Counted from the stretch's first letter, positions 10,601 through 18,623 are shown. The stretch is 64,000 nt of DNA from Pedobacter kyungheensis (GCF_000812965.1 NZ_JSYN01000001.1:167501-231500), one strand, 5' to 3'. Notes: generated from the letters alone by a model not told the origin. A program made the numbers and translations.

Positions 10601-11039
10601 CTCCGCTGTCCTTATCCTCTACCTTGCCTCTAACTTCGATCTGGCTGGCTACAGTAACAGGCTGTATTGTTGGGTTGTCTTTATTACTGATTACAATGGT
10701 TTTGTTTACAATATTAAAGTTGAGGTTTAGCCCTTTTAACGACAGGTTTAAAGCCTCAGTCAGCGTCGCATTTTTTAACTCGACAGTAACGTCAGGTTTT
10801 CCTTCCAGGAGCTCGCCTTTATAAAAGAAAAAGTAACCGGTTTGTTTTTTAATCTCCTTAAATATGGTTTTTAAAGGAGCTGTTTTACGCGATATGGTTA
10901 CGGTTTGCGAAAATGTAGCAGCCGAAATGTGCAAAGTACCGGCCAGTAATAAAATAGCAGTCAATTTCATGACCAATAAAAATTTAATCCTTACCCTCCG
11001 TATAGCGCATACGGGGTTGTAAAGGGTAGTTAATTTCAT
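7638..11039 (-). CDS. SusC/RagA TonB-dependent receptor with STN signalling domain (locus 1)
   Basis: 1133 residues from the chosen ATG at 11039. The longer open frame to 11102 begins with TTG, runs through a region with a strong hairpin, and adds 21 atypical residues. From 11039 the N-terminus shows the usual basic stretch, then LTAILLLAGTLHISA. Domains in order: STN secretin/TonB short domain (~50-120, TISRKTAPLKTIFKEIKKQTGYFFF), carboxypeptidase-like plug leader (~135-215, VRGKVEDKDSGESLPGVNISV), TonB plug (VVITGYQAIKKDNYTG), and a beta-barrel ending in Phe. The STN domain is the hallmark of transducers that signal to a FecR anti-sigma factor, and the sigma/FecR pair is encoded immediately upstream. 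It imports the SusD-bound ligand across the outer membrane. Confidence 0.93.
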   Translation of the reverse strand: MKLTTLYNPVCAIRRVRIKFLLVMKLTAILLLAGTLHISAATFSQTVTISRKTAPLKTIFKEIKKQTGYFFFYKGELLEGKPDVTVELKNATLTEALNLSLKGLNLNFNIVNKTIVISNKDNPTIQPVTVASQIEVRGKVEDKDSGESLPGVNISVKNGASVGVTNEKGEFKVTVAEGAILVFSYVGYDVQEVKVNSVKTLNIKLVSQQTQMNDVVITGYQAIKKDNYTGNAITISGDQLKRVNPQNLLQSIGTFDPSFKLIDNNLAGSNPNRIPSINVRGASALPSGDGQVLRRDEILGTANMPVFMLDGYEVSVQKVFDLDVNRIASVTSLKDAAATAIYGSRAANGVIVITTKTPLEGKLRVEYNYELNLTAADLSDYQVLDAAEKLDYEVLAGLYNSAKQQVSQDQLDEIYYHKKANVVGGVNSYWLSQPLRNTIGNKHAVNLDGGSSAFRYNVNLRYQTRPGAMKGSQRDQYSGGMSFQYNVKKIQFRNELSVTQVGATESPYGDFSSYVKMNPYYPLQDANGMVMRISDVYEKQDRSKEYVFNPLYDASLSSFNKSKYTEIIDNLSAELEVAKDLRLRAQMSVTTRSNADDIFTSPLANKYYLYTADKIDEKGEYTNREMKETYWDSNIRLTWLKQIGGNYFNALIGVNARTELRDQKEFTAIGFANDRFTSIGFAKGYAEDGKPLSKLEKARLFGSFITMNYSYKNRYLMDGTVRIDGSSKFGVNNRLAPFWSFGLGWNVHQEEFFKDNKVISQLRIKASTGLTGSVEFDPYLSRTIYKYNTGNWYSTGIGASVNSYGNENLGWQKTRMTDIGVDIGLFKDRIMITPRIYKKFTKDILADITLPPSTGFLSYKENLGDMENKGAELGLTVDAVRSKDWSVNLNASMVSNRNKVVRISNALKKYNDRADELQSVKPGDGGYRGIPLLRFSEGQPFNAIYGVPSLGIDPENGRELYLKKDGTITYDYDKRDYVVIGDPNPKVSGYFGGTVNYKRFSLYVQFQTFFGGDKYNLTLVERVENADPRYNVDRRVFEEKWKNSGDLSFYKNIADIGETDVSSRFIQPDNLINLQSVNLSYDMSKKIASKLSMSSLMFQVTANDLVRWSSVKEERGINYPFTRSLTFSVRAAF

Positions 11040-11109
11040 ACCTTTGTTTTGAATGAGGTTAATAAATAGCAGCTTGCTTCGAAACCCAGCTGCTGTGTCC
11101 AAAATTTCT

Positions 11110-11143
11110 ACCGGAAGCGTTGCTGCGCTTTCGGTTTTTTTTT
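11110..11143 (+). terminator. Hairpin with T-tract in the FecR-SusC gap
   Basis: ACCGGAAGCG pairs with CGCTTTCGGT (10 bp, one G-U, 6-nt loop) followed by nine T on the plus strand. As a terminator it points against the genes, so it would stop antisense transcription. In the minus transcript the same stem forms about 70 nt upstream of the SusC ATG and could act in the leader. Function is inferred. Confidence 0.45.
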
Positions 11144-11245
11144 GCGGTAGGAAATTAGATTTCAGGTAATTTTTTCATCATACAGTTTGGTTTAATTAGT
11201 TGATTTAATCGTTTGGTTTATTGCCTTTTTAGCGACGGGCAAAGT

Positions 11246-12379
11246 CTACCTGGTTTTACTGCCAGATACAGTAAGCACTTTACCTTTGGCATCAATATGA
11301 ACGTGGTTAAGTTCCAATATTTTGAATACTTCGGATAAATTGCTGTTTCTTGGGATTTCGCCCACATATTTTTCGTCGGTTATTTTGCCCTGATAAACCA
11401 CATCGAGGTCGTACCAGCGCGATATTTGCCGCATAATGGTTTTCAGATCATCATTATCGAAAGCAAAGAGATCGTTTTTCCAGGCCATTTCTTTATCTAC
11501 ATCCACATTTGGGTTGAGGCGAAGTTTTGCATCAGCCTGGTTAAGCAAGGCTTGCTGGCCAGGTTTTAGTTTTAAACTGTTTGTACCGCTGGAAACATTT
11601 ACAGCACCTTCTAAAAGTGTAGTTTTTACCTGTGCCTCATCATTGTAGGCATTGATATTGAAATGTGTGCCCAGTACTTCAACCGTTTGCTGATTGGTTG
11701 CCACCCTGAAGGGTCTGTTTTTATCTTTAGCTACTTCGAAATAGGCTTCGCCCTGCAGCTCTACCTTGCGTTCGTTTTTAGCAAATGATGAGGGGTATTT
11801 TAAAGAAGAAGCCGCATTTAGCCAAACTTTGGTACCATCGGGCAAAGTTACCTCGTACTGGCCTCCCCTTGGGGTCGAAATTAAGTTGGTGCTGATGGCC
11901 TGATTGGCATTCGCTACATCTTTAACAATATATTCGAGTTTACCATTAGCTGTTTTTCGCACAATAATGCCATTTTGTGCGGCTATTTCTCCGGGTTTGG
12001 CATTATCTAAATCAATAACAGAACCATCGGCGAGGGTTAAAAGGGCTTTATTGCGACCAGGTTTAATATCGTTTTTGGCACTCACGGTAAATTGTTGTGG
12101 TTCATTGTTGCGCATAGCCAGATAAAGGCCAACACTCAGGCACAATAAAATACTGGCTGCCAAAGCAATACGTTTAAATAAAAGTACTTGTTTTGCCTTT
12201 TGTCGCCCATGCTGTAGTTTCTCCCAAACCTCAGTTTGTGTAGTGCTAATGCGATGTTGCTGAGGTGTTTCACCCTCAAAAGGAAGTTGCAGATACCATT
12301 GTTCTACAATTGCTTTTTCGTCGGGTGTACAATTACCTGATAAGTACCTATCCAACAATATTTTCGCATTTTTCTCCAT
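11246..12379 (-). CDS. FecR-type anti-sigma factor (locus 1)
   Basis: 377 residues. The cytoplasmic N-terminal ~75 residues carry the anti-sigma part (ILLDRYLSGNCTPDEKAIVEQWY). One membrane segment follows (~88-108, IALAASILLCLSVGLYLAM). The periplasmic FecR domain includes TPRGGQYEVTLPDGTKVWLN, then SSLKYP and GEAYFEVAKDKNRPF. The C-terminal DUF4974/STN-like tail is LKTIMRQISRWYDLDVVYQG. It is predicted to hold the sigma factor encoded upstream until the STN domain of the downstream SusC signals ligand. It is separated from the sigma gene by 187 bp that include a T-rich run. Confidence 0.92.
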   Translation of the reverse strand: MEKNAKILLDRYLSGNCTPDEKAIVEQWYLQLPFEGETPQQHRISTTQTEVWEKLQHGRQKAKQVLLFKRIALAASILLCLSVGLYLAMRNNEPQQFTVSAKNDIKPGRNKALLTLADGSVIDLDNAKPGEIAAQNGIIVRKTANGKLEYIVKDVANANQAISTNLISTPRGGQYEVTLPDGTKVWLNAASSLKYPSSFAKNERKVELQGEAYFEVAKDKNRPFRVATNQQTVEVLGTHFNINAYNDEAQVKTTLLEGAVNVSSGTNSLKLKPGQQALLNQADAKLRLNPNVDVDKEMAWKNDLFAFDNDDLKTIMRQISRWYDLDVVYQGKITDEKYVGEIPRNSNLSEVFKILELNHVHIDAKGKVLTVSGSKTR

Positions 12380-12566
12380 TTAACAATAATCTTTTAGGGC
12401 TGATTAATGTATATACGGCGAAGGGTATAGCCTGGGGGTACGCAGAAATATATTTTTTTTATTTTTTTTTTCTCAGAGATACAAAAATTGATTCGTCATT
12501 TTGCAGATATGACACCTAAAAACTAAAAATCACTTTTTTTACATTTCTAATTGCAAGATATTTTGC

Positions 12567-13151
12567 TTAATGATAAGTTTTAAGCATAAAAATAAGGTAG
12601 GTAACCAAACCTAAACGAGAACGTAAGATCTTTAATGCTCTTTTCACCTGCGTTTTTACCGTCAATTCAGAAAGTCCGAGTAATTCTGCAATTTCTTTAT
12701 GGGTTTTGTTCTCCATACGGCTCATTAGGAAAATTTCGCGCATTTTTGGCGGCAAGGCATCAATTTCTCGTTCAATTAAAGCGGCCATATCTTTCTCGCG
12801 TACCAGGTAATCGGTTAGTACATGTTCCTGATCAAGATAGCCTTGCAAAGAGCCTATGTATTTATCTTCAACTTTCTGGTGTGCAAAAACGTCAATCACC
12901 CTGTTTCTGGTAGCGGCGTACAAATAACCCGATAAATTACCATCAGGTGCAACCTGAGTCCTTTTTATCCATAAAGTTTCGAATAACTGCTGTACCAGAT
13001 CTTTGGCTTCTTCCTCGCTGTTGAGGCGTTTACTGGCATGGATAAACAATAAGCCGTAAAAACGGTTGTAAATTTCGGTAAAAGCCAGCTCATCATTCTT
13101 AGTCAGTAAGAAAGCTAGTTCATTATCTGAAAATGAGCTGTAAGTGTTCAT
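12567..13151 (-). CDS. ECF RNA polymerase sigma-70 factor (locus 1)
   Basis: 194 residues from the ATG at 13151. A longer frame begins with TTG at 13164-13166, which lies inside a TAnnTTTG promoter box, so that start is unlikely. Region 2 is FTEIYNRFYGLLFIHASKRL, then EEEAKDLVQQLFETLW; region 4 is LPPKMREIFLMSRMENKTHKEIAELLGLSELTVKTQ (quoted here only as landmarks around residues 133-168). It probably directs transcription of the adjacent SusCD operon when freed by its FecR partner. Sphingobacteria carry many such sigma/FecR/SusC sets. Confidence 0.92.
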   Translation of the reverse strand: MNTYSSFSDNELAFLLTKNDELAFTEIYNRFYGLLFIHASKRLNSEEEAKDLVQQLFETLWIKRTQVAPDGNLSGYLYAATRNRVIDVFAHQKVEDKYIGSLQGYLDQEHVLTDYLVREKDMAALIEREIDALPPKMREIFLMSRMENKTHKEIAELLGLSELTVKTQVKRALKILRSRLGLVTYLIFMLKTYH

Positions 13152-13163
13152 CGCAATCGGTTG

Positions 13164-13171
13164 CAAAGATA
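13164..13171 (-). promoter_or_regulatory. Candidate -7 box for the ECF sigma gene
   Basis: TATCTTTG on the minus strand fits the Bacteroidota TAnnTTTG consensus. It lies 12 bp upstream of the chosen ATG and overlaps the rejected TTG start. No clean -33 TTTG is seen at the usual distance. Confidence 0.4.
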
Positions 13172-13417
13172 ATATTATTCGATCAGTTTATATCGAAATT
13201 TAGCGCAAAACAGGTATAGTTTTATATTGATGGCAAGTAATTAAAACAAAAACAGCTAAAAAACCTCTTTAAAGTAAAAACATATCCAATTAACTCAAAA
13301 TATCAAGCATTTTTACACCAGCTTTTAACGGTTAGCAACAATAAAAACCCAATTAAAAGGAGAAAAGCATAAATATCCTCCCGATTATTTAAATCTCAAA
13401 CCATATACACTAAAATT

Positions 13418-14290
13418 TTACCTTTTTTCTGCATCAACAGCAGCCAGTTGTGTAGCAAGATATTTATATGCGCCGGGTATTTCTACTGCTGCATTACCGA
13501 TGCTTCCTTCAATAAAAATGAGGCCTTTGTAATTAATATCACGCAGGGCGCGGAAATAAGGTTTAAAATCATCGCCCATTACCCCGGGTAATGTACGTTT
13601 TTCTTTTTCGGCCACTTCGCAATAGCCTACCAGCCCTTTTGCGGCCCGTATTTCATCAGGCGATTCACCTTCGCGCATCATGTGAAAAATATCTACATTC
13701 AGCCTGAAATTAGGATGATTTACCCTTCTCACGATATCAGCCGCCGATTTAAGCGAAGTAATAAAAGTGGTTTCGGTGGTTTCGAGGTTTTCGAGTGCAA
13801 TAATCACTTTGTGTTTTGCTCCAAGTTGTCCTATTTTTTTACAAAGCGCTATAAAGTCAGTCTGTGCTTTGGCCAAATCGTAACCTGCAGGAATATTACG
13901 CGAACCTCCGCTACCCAAAACAATCAGTTTTACCCCCGCCTGTCCGGCCCTCGAAAGTACTGAATCGGCATACGATAAAACCCTGGCCTCTACCACGTCA
14001 GGACCTGCAATTTTAATATTGCCCGGAAAAAACAGGTTACATACAGTTACTTTACACCGGGCAGCTTTCATCTGTTTCAGATTGGCATTAAATGCCTCAT
14101 CGGTTAGACTGGGAGCAAGCATTTTCCTTACCGATTCGCCAATCATGGTAAAACCACCTGCATGGGCAATGCTATCCTGCCCCAGGCCCGACATGATCCC
14201 CAGGCGCTGGGCATACTGTTTATCGGGTGCAAAACTGGAAACGGTGAGCAGGGTTAAAAAAGCAAGAAAAGTTAAATGGCTAAGTCTCAT
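13418..14290 (-). CDS. Exported xylose-isomerase-like TIM barrel (sugar phosphate isomerase/epimerase family)
   Basis: 290 residues with a cleavable signal peptide (about 1-20, LTFLAFLTLLTVSSFA). The body matches the AP-endonuclease-2 / xylose-isomerase-like barrel. Likely metal ligands are the Glu in VIIALENLETT, Asp and His in LNVDIFHMM and Glu in GLIFIEGSIG. Family members isomerise, epimerise or dehydrate sugars and cyclitols. The signal peptide places this one in the periplasm, which is seen fairly often in Bacteroidota but leaves its substrate open. It is probably a single-gene unit; its neighbours on both sides do not suggest a pathway. Confidence 0.8.
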   Translation of the reverse strand: MRLSHLTFLAFLTLLTVSSFAPDKQYAQRLGIMSGLGQDSIAHAGGFTMIGESVRKMLAPSLTDEAFNANLKQMKAARCKVTVCNLFFPGNIKIAGPDVVEARVLSYADSVLSRAGQAGVKLIVLGSGGSRNIPAGYDLAKAQTDFIALCKKIGQLGAKHKVIIALENLETTETTFITSLKSAADIVRRVNHPNFRLNVDIFHMMREGESPDEIRAAKGLVGYCEVAEKEKRTLPGVMGDDFKPYFRALRDINYKGLIFIEGSIGNAAVEIPGAYKYLATQLAAVDAEKR

Positions 14291-14390
14291 ATCAATTTGG
14301 TTAGGGATGCTTAAACCTAAAATTAAAAATTAAATTATTTAGTTTCATCCTGTATTGTCCTGCTTCCAAAAAAAATCTTTTTAAAACTTC

Positions 14391-14417
14391 TTTGATCCGT
14401 TTGCAAACCTATCTTTG
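14391..14417 (+). promoter_or_regulatory. Candidate promoter of the 14435 gene
   Basis: TTTG at 14391-14394 and TATCTTTG (TAnnTTTG) at 14410-14417, spaced by 15 bp, slightly shorter than usual. The ATG follows 17 bp later. Confidence 0.5.
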
Positions 14418-14434
14418 CAAAAAAAATTAAATAC

Positions 14435-15025
14435 ATGTCTGAAATTAATCAATATCCGGTTCTCGATTATCTGGTAAACGTACTAAAGAATGCCATTGCC
14501 GATTCGAAAGTTGAAAAGCAATCGCAAAGTGTATCTGTTGTTAAAGATGGTAACGATATCATCCACGTAGAGCAGTTATTTGATGAAAGCGGCAACAAAG
14601 CAAAAATTGTAATCACCGATAAAAAGTTAATCGTGATTAGCGAAGATTTACTGGAACCGCTGCAAACCATCCATACTACTGTTAAAGGAAATGAAGGTTT
14701 GAAAAAAGAGCTTGAAGCTACCACCATCATTATAAATGGCCTGGATATCGAAACCGAACTGGTATTTCAGGCTGCACGCGACTGTTTTGATGAATTGAGC
14801 GATAGCTATGAGTTTAGCAAAAACGTTGAAAAAGAGGTTTCTAAATTAAAAGCGCCGCTAAAATTTGGTGCTAATCCACTTGAACTGATTATTGTAAACG
14901 ATGCAGCTTCTATTCAGGTTACACCTAATTTTATCAAAGCATTAGATGCAGGCGTAACCAAAGCCATCGAAGCAGATGTGGCTAAAGTGCAAAATGCGTT
15001 GAACAAACACTTTAAAAAAGGATAA
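14435..15025 (+). CDS. Unrecognised cytoplasmic protein
   Basis: 196 residues, no signal peptide or membrane segment, with mixed alpha/beta character. I do not recognise a family. It has beta-strand-like stretches (IIHVEQLFDESGNKAKIVIT, LELIIVNDAASIQV) and charged helices, and ends in a basic KHFKKG. It has its own promoter-like boxes upstream and a strong terminator directly after, so it is a monocistronic gene. It is certainly a real gene by codon use, length and flanking signals; function unknown. Confidence 0.8.
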   Translation: MSEINQYPVLDYLVNVLKNAIADSKVEKQSQSVSVVKDGNDIIHVEQLFDESGNKAKIVITDKKLIVISEDLLEPLQTIHTTVKGNEGLKKELEATTIIINGLDIETELVFQAARDCFDELSDSYEFSKNVEKEVSKLKAPLKFGANPLELIIVNDAASIQVTPNFIKALDAGVTKAIEADVAKVQNALNKHFKKG

Positions 15026-15040
15026 AATCCTTATAAATTA

Positions 15041-15077
15041 GCGGAACTCCTTATCCGGGTGAGTTCCGCTTTTTTTT
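15041..15077 (+). terminator. Intrinsic terminator of the 14435 gene
   Basis: GCGGAACTC (15041-15049) pairs perfectly with GAGTTCCGC (15061-15069), with an 11-nt loop and eight T following. It begins 16 bp after the stop codon. Confidence 0.9.
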
Positions 15078-15104
15078 GCATTACAGGCTTTAAACAGCCT
15101 TCAA

Positions 15105-15233
15105 TTACCTAAGTGCAGTAAGCATCTGCAAACGGTCCTCGACTTCTCCCACCTGCCACTTTCCGGCTAAGAGACAATACATTTCCTTGCCTTTTTTCGA
15201 TACCACAGTAAAAAATATTTTGGCTGTGATCAA
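15105..15233 (-). other. Possible small ORF or gene remnant between the 14435 gene and ABC-F
   Basis: The 311-bp gap 15026-15337 contains a terminator, the ABC-F promoter and this minus-strand frame of 42 codons. It can start at TTG 15233, one base after AAGGA, or at an internal ATG giving 25 residues. Its product would contain KIFFTVVSKKGKEMYCLLAG, then KWQVGEVEDRLQMLTALR, a plausible amphipathic composition rather than the junk typical of shadow frames. An overlapping longer frame (15109-15297) looks less protein-like. It could be the tail of a decayed gene. No homologue is recognised. Confidence 0.2.
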
Positions 15234-15284
15234 TTCCTTGTGTTGACAATTTCAAGATTTTATTCTGTTTTTTTATTTTAACAT

Positions 15285-15315
15285 TTTTGTTAAACAAAAA
15301 AGAATAATACCTTTG
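15285..15315 (+). promoter_or_regulatory. Promoter of the ABC-F/TetR unit
   Basis: TTTTG at 15285-15289, an 18-bp spacer and TACCTTTG at 15308-15315 match the Bacteroidota TTTG / TAnnTTTG promoter. The ATG of the ABC-F gene follows 22 bp downstream. Confidence 0.65.
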
Positions 15316-15337
15316 TAGCCATAAATATTCAGCTGCT

Positions 15338-16927
15338 ATGAGTTTAATTATCCGATCCCTTTCTTATACGCATCCCGATAACGAACAGCTTTTCAATAAC
15401 CTTTCGTTGAACATTGCTAGTGGCGATAAAGCAGCATTGGTTGGTATTAATGGTGTAGGCAAATCAACCCTGCTTAAAATGCTCGCTGGTGCTATGCAAC
15501 CTGGTTCGGGCGAAATTATTACTCCGGAAAAACCCTGGTACATTCCACAGCATTTAGGCGAATACGATCAGTATACTATTGGCCGTGCGTTGGGCATTGA
15601 TCAAAAACTTAAAGCTTTACAAGCGATATTGGGTGGCGATGCCGATTCGCAACATTTTACTAATCTGGACGATGATTGGGAAATTGAACAGAAAGTAAGT
15701 CAGGCGCTCAAAAAATGGGGACTGGAACATTTGTCAACCGATCAGTTACTTGGTGGCTTAAGTGGCGGGCAGAAAACAAAGATTTTCCTGGCCAGTATTG
15801 ACCTGCACCAGCCCGAACTGATTTTACTGGATGAACCTTCTAACCACCTGGATACGCAAACCCGCAGCAAACTGTACCAGCTTATTGAGCAGAGCAAGGC
15901 AACCATTCTGGTAGTTAGTCACGATAGAAGCCTGCTTAACCTGATGAACAAAACGCTCGAACTGAGCAAAAAGGGTATTGAAGTTTATGGTGGCAATTTT
16001 GAGTTCTATCAGCAACAAAAACTGGAAAAAGTTAATGCTTTGCATGCACAGCTTAACGAACAGGCCAAAACACTTAAACAAACAGAAAAGAAAGCCCGCG
16101 ATGTAGCTTATCAGCGCCAAAAACAAGAGCAGCGTGGCAAAAGTGCCGGACAAAGTAATTCGCTTCCTCGTATTATTGCAGGTGGATTAAAGAGCAAATC
16201 AGAACGTAGTACGGCTAAAGTGCTTGATGCACAAAACGAAAAGATAACAGGCTTGCAAGAACACATGCAGGAAACACGATCGCAAATTCAGCAGTATCAG
16301 GTATTAAAAATCAATATCACAGCTTCCGAAATGCATCATGGCAAGTTGCTGATTGATGCGCAGGCGATCAACTTTGGATATACCCTGCCTTTGCTGCAAC
16401 AAACGATCAGTTTTCAGCTACGATCAGGAGAACGGATGCAGATTGAAGGTGCAAACGGTTCGGGCAAAAGCACTTTACTCAAAGTAGTAACAGGTGAGCT
16501 TCAGCCCATGCAGGGAAACTACAGCCCCAGCGATTTTTCCTATCTTTACCTCGATCAGGATTATGCCATGATTAAAGCTGATTTAAGCATTTATGAGCAG
16601 ATGCAGGAATACAATTCGATAGGCTTGCAGGAACATGAAATCAGGGCAATGTTGGTATATTCGCAATTTGATGCGACGGCTTTCGACCGGAAATGTGGAG
16701 GATTGAGTGGAGGTGAAAAAATGAAACTTGCACTCTGTTGTCTCTCGGTAAGTAACCTGAAACCTGATTTGCTTATTTTAGATGAGCCGACCAACAATCT
16801 TGATTTGAAGAGCCTGGAGGTACTTACTGCAGCTGTTAAAAACTATGAAGGAACGCTGCTGGTGATCTCGCATGATGCCTATTTTATCAGCGAAATTGGT
16901 ATAAACAGCCAACTAAATTTAAGTTAG
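15338..16927 (+). CDS. ABC-F family ATP-binding protein
   Basis: 529 residues with two ATP-binding cassettes and no membrane segments. Cassette 1 has Walker A GINGVGKST (36-44), signature LSGGQKTK and Walker B LILLDEPSNHLD. Cassette 2 has Walker A GANGSGKST, signature LSGGEKMK and Walker B LLILDEPTNNLD. A charged, Lys/Gln-rich linker (~225-300) separates them, as in ribosome-acting ABC-F proteins. ABC-F members act on the ribosome as translation factors or antibiotic-protection proteins. The TetR gene 16 bp downstream suggests inducible expression, favouring a protective role over a housekeeping one, but the class (EttA, Uup or ARE) cannot be settled by eye. Confidence 0.93.
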   Translation: MSLIIRSLSYTHPDNEQLFNNLSLNIASGDKAALVGINGVGKSTLLKMLAGAMQPGSGEIITPEKPWYIPQHLGEYDQYTIGRALGIDQKLKALQAILGGDADSQHFTNLDDDWEIEQKVSQALKKWGLEHLSTDQLLGGLSGGQKTKIFLASIDLHQPELILLDEPSNHLDTQTRSKLYQLIEQSKATILVVSHDRSLLNLMNKTLELSKKGIEVYGGNFEFYQQQKLEKVNALHAQLNEQAKTLKQTEKKARDVAYQRQKQEQRGKSAGQSNSLPRIIAGGLKSKSERSTAKVLDAQNEKITGLQEHMQETRSQIQQYQVLKINITASEMHHGKLLIDAQAINFGYTLPLLQQTISFQLRSGERMQIEGANGSGKSTLLKVVTGELQPMQGNYSPSDFSYLYLDQDYAMIKADLSIYEQMQEYNSIGLQEHEIRAMLVYSQFDATAFDRKCGGLSGGEKMKLALCCLSVSNLKPDLLILDEPTNNLDLKSLEVLTAAVKNYEGTLLVISHDAYFISEIGINSQLNLS

Positions 16928-16943
16928 AAGAATAAACAATAAC

Positions 16944-17540
16944 ATGCCACTTAAAAATACCGGAACGGAACAACTGATTAAGGATACTACCAAAAGGCTT
17001 ATTTTTGCCGAGGGTAAACTGCATGCCACAACGCAGGAAATTGCCGATGCTGCAGGTGTAAACCGTACATCGCTACATTATTATTTCCGTTCGAGGGATT
17101 TACTGATTGCGGCTGTTTTTCAGGAAGCCATGCACGGTTTGAGCGAACGCCTCAACCAATGTATGGTATCGGCTAAACCTTTCAAACAAAAGGTAGAATT
17201 TCTGATCGAAGTATTTTTAAAGGATATGATGGCTTTCCCCTACCAGGAAACTTTTATGGTTACCGAAATCAACACATTGGGGAAACAGCTGGTAGGAAAT
17301 ATAGATTCAGTACCTGTTAAAAGCTTTTTAAGCGAAGTACAACAGGAAATGGATTCGGGCAATCTTAAAGCAATGCCTCCCTCTCAATTCCTGATGAACC
17401 TCTTTTCGTTATTATCTTATCCGCTGATTATGGCTCCGTTATACAAACAGTTATTTCAACTTTCAGACGGAGCTTTTGATGAACTGATTACTGCCAGAAA
17501 AACGATGATTATGGATCTGATTTTTAACAGCAAATCATAA
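16944..17540 (+). CDS. TetR/AcrR family transcriptional regulator
   Basis: 198 residues. The N-terminal helix-turn-helix is typical of TetR (TTQEIADAAGVNRTSLHYYF, residues ~32-51), followed by a helical ligand-binding domain without recognisable specificity. It is 16 bp behind the ABC-F gene and presumably autoregulates this two-gene unit. Its stop codon abuts the stop of the convergent hydrolase gene with no gap, so transcripts of the two must run into each other. Confidence 0.92.
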   Translation: MPLKNTGTEQLIKDTTKRLIFAEGKLHATTQEIADAAGVNRTSLHYYFRSRDLLIAAVFQEAMHGLSERLNQCMVSAKPFKQKVEFLIEVFLKDMMAFPYQETFMVTEINTLGKQLVGNIDSVPVKSFLSEVQQEMDSGNLKAMPPSQFLMNLFSLLSYPLIMAPLYKQLFQLSDGAFDELITARKTMIMDLIFNSKS

Positions 17541-18584
17541 CTATCGCGCCATATTTGCAACCTCAATGATGGCATCTGCAAAAGCCTGTGGTGCTTCCTG
17601 AGGTAAAACATGACCAATGCCTCCTGTAATGGTATGGTGCACATATTTACCGGTAAATTTATTGGCATATTGTGCAGGCTCAGGGTGTGGAGCACCATTA
17701 GCATCGCCCTCTAAGGTTACTGTAGGTACCGATATGGCTGGTGCAGTAGCCAGCTTTGCTTCAAGTGCATCGTATTTGGTTTCTCCTTTGCTTAAGCCTA
17801 ATCTCCAGCGGTAATTGTCAATCACTACCTGTACATGGTCAGGGTTATCAAAACCTTTTGCTGATTGTTCGTAAGTGGCATCGCTAAAATTCCATTTTGG
17901 GGAGGCCAGCTGCCAGATTTGTTTATTAAAAGCTTTGGTATTGGCGGCATAACCTGCTGCACCACGGTCTGTTGCAAAATAGAACTGATACCACCAGGCC
18001 AACTCTGCTTTTGGTGCTAGCGGAGCCACATTTCCTGCCTGACTACCAATTAAATAGCCACTCACTGATACCAATCCTTTAACGCGTTCAGGCCATAGCG
18101 CTGCCACGATATCTGCTGTTCGCGCACCCCAGTCATAGCCACCCAAAATGGCTTTTTTAATTTTCAGGGCATCCATAAAGGCTACAATATCAACGGCAAC
18201 TGCCGATTGCTGTCCGTTGCGGGGCGTAGCAGCAGAAAGAAAGCGGGTGGTACCGTAGCCCCTTAAGTAGGGAACGAATACATGATAGCCTTTTGCAGCA
18301 AGAATATGCGTTACTTCGGTATAACTATCGATATCGTATGGCCAGCCATGAAGAAGGATCACAGCTTCTCCGTTAACCGGACCAGCTTCGGCATAACCTA
18401 CATCCAGTACGCCTGCATTAATGTGTTTTGTTGCTGCCAATGGTTTTTCGGCCAGCGTGTTGCTGTCGGTTAAATTGTTTTGTGCAGCATGTGCCGAGCC
18501 AAAACCAATTAACTGAAGTCCTAAAATATACATGGCTGTTCTGGCCAATTTACCTGCACGTTGTTGGATTGATAATTTTTTCAT
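17541..18584 (-). CDS. Exported alpha/beta hydrolase of epoxide hydrolase / dehalogenase type
   Basis: 347 residues from the ATG at 18584. The open frame reaches an ATG at 18677, but a promoter-like box at 18624-18631 lies between, and the 18584 start gives a proper N-terminus (MKKLSIQQRAGKLARTA, then ILGLQLIGFGSAHAA). The fold shows the oxyanion motif HGWP (79-82) and nucleophile elbow GGYDWG with Asp151 instead of Ser. Asp nucleophiles are found in epoxide hydrolases and haloalkane/haloacetate dehalogenases. The catalytic His is in GGIGHVLPQEAP near the C-terminus. Convergent with the TetR gene. Substrate unknown. Confidence 0.85.
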   Translation of the reverse strand: MKKLSIQQRAGKLARTAMYILGLQLIGFGSAHAAQNNLTDSNTLAEKPLAATKHINAGVLDVGYAEAGPVNGEAVILLHGWPYDIDSYTEVTHILAAKGYHVFVPYLRGYGTTRFLSAATPRNGQQSAVAVDIVAFMDALKIKKAILGGYDWGARTADIVAALWPERVKGLVSVSGYLIGSQAGNVAPLAPKAELAWWYQFYFATDRGAAGYAANTKAFNKQIWQLASPKWNFSDATYEQSAKGFDNPDHVQVVIDNYRWRLGLSKGETKYDALEAKLATAPAISVPTVTLEGDANGAPHPEPAQYANKFTGKYVHHTITGGIGHVLPQEAPQAFADAIIEVANMAR

Positions 18585-18623
18585 GTTTATTGTTTTTAAG
18601 GATTGATTTATTGATTGTATACC

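Noticed and set aside
11040..11102. TTG-started extension of the locus-1 SusC gene
   Set aside because: The added residues do not fit STN-SusC N-termini, and the ATG at 11039 gives the standard one.
12441..12475. T-rich run between FecR and sigma genes as a terminator
   Set aside because: No stem precedes the T-run on the plus strand, and on the minus strand the run is A-rich, so it cannot be an intrinsic terminator of the sigma gene.
13152..13166. TTG-started extension of the locus-1 sigma gene
   Set aside because: The TTG lies inside a promoter-like TAnnTTTG box; the ATG at 13151 is a normal start.
15109..15297. 62-codon minus-strand frame before ABC-F
   Set aside because: Its lysine-rich start and late composition look random; the overlapping 42-codon frame is more protein-like and is reported instead at low confidence.
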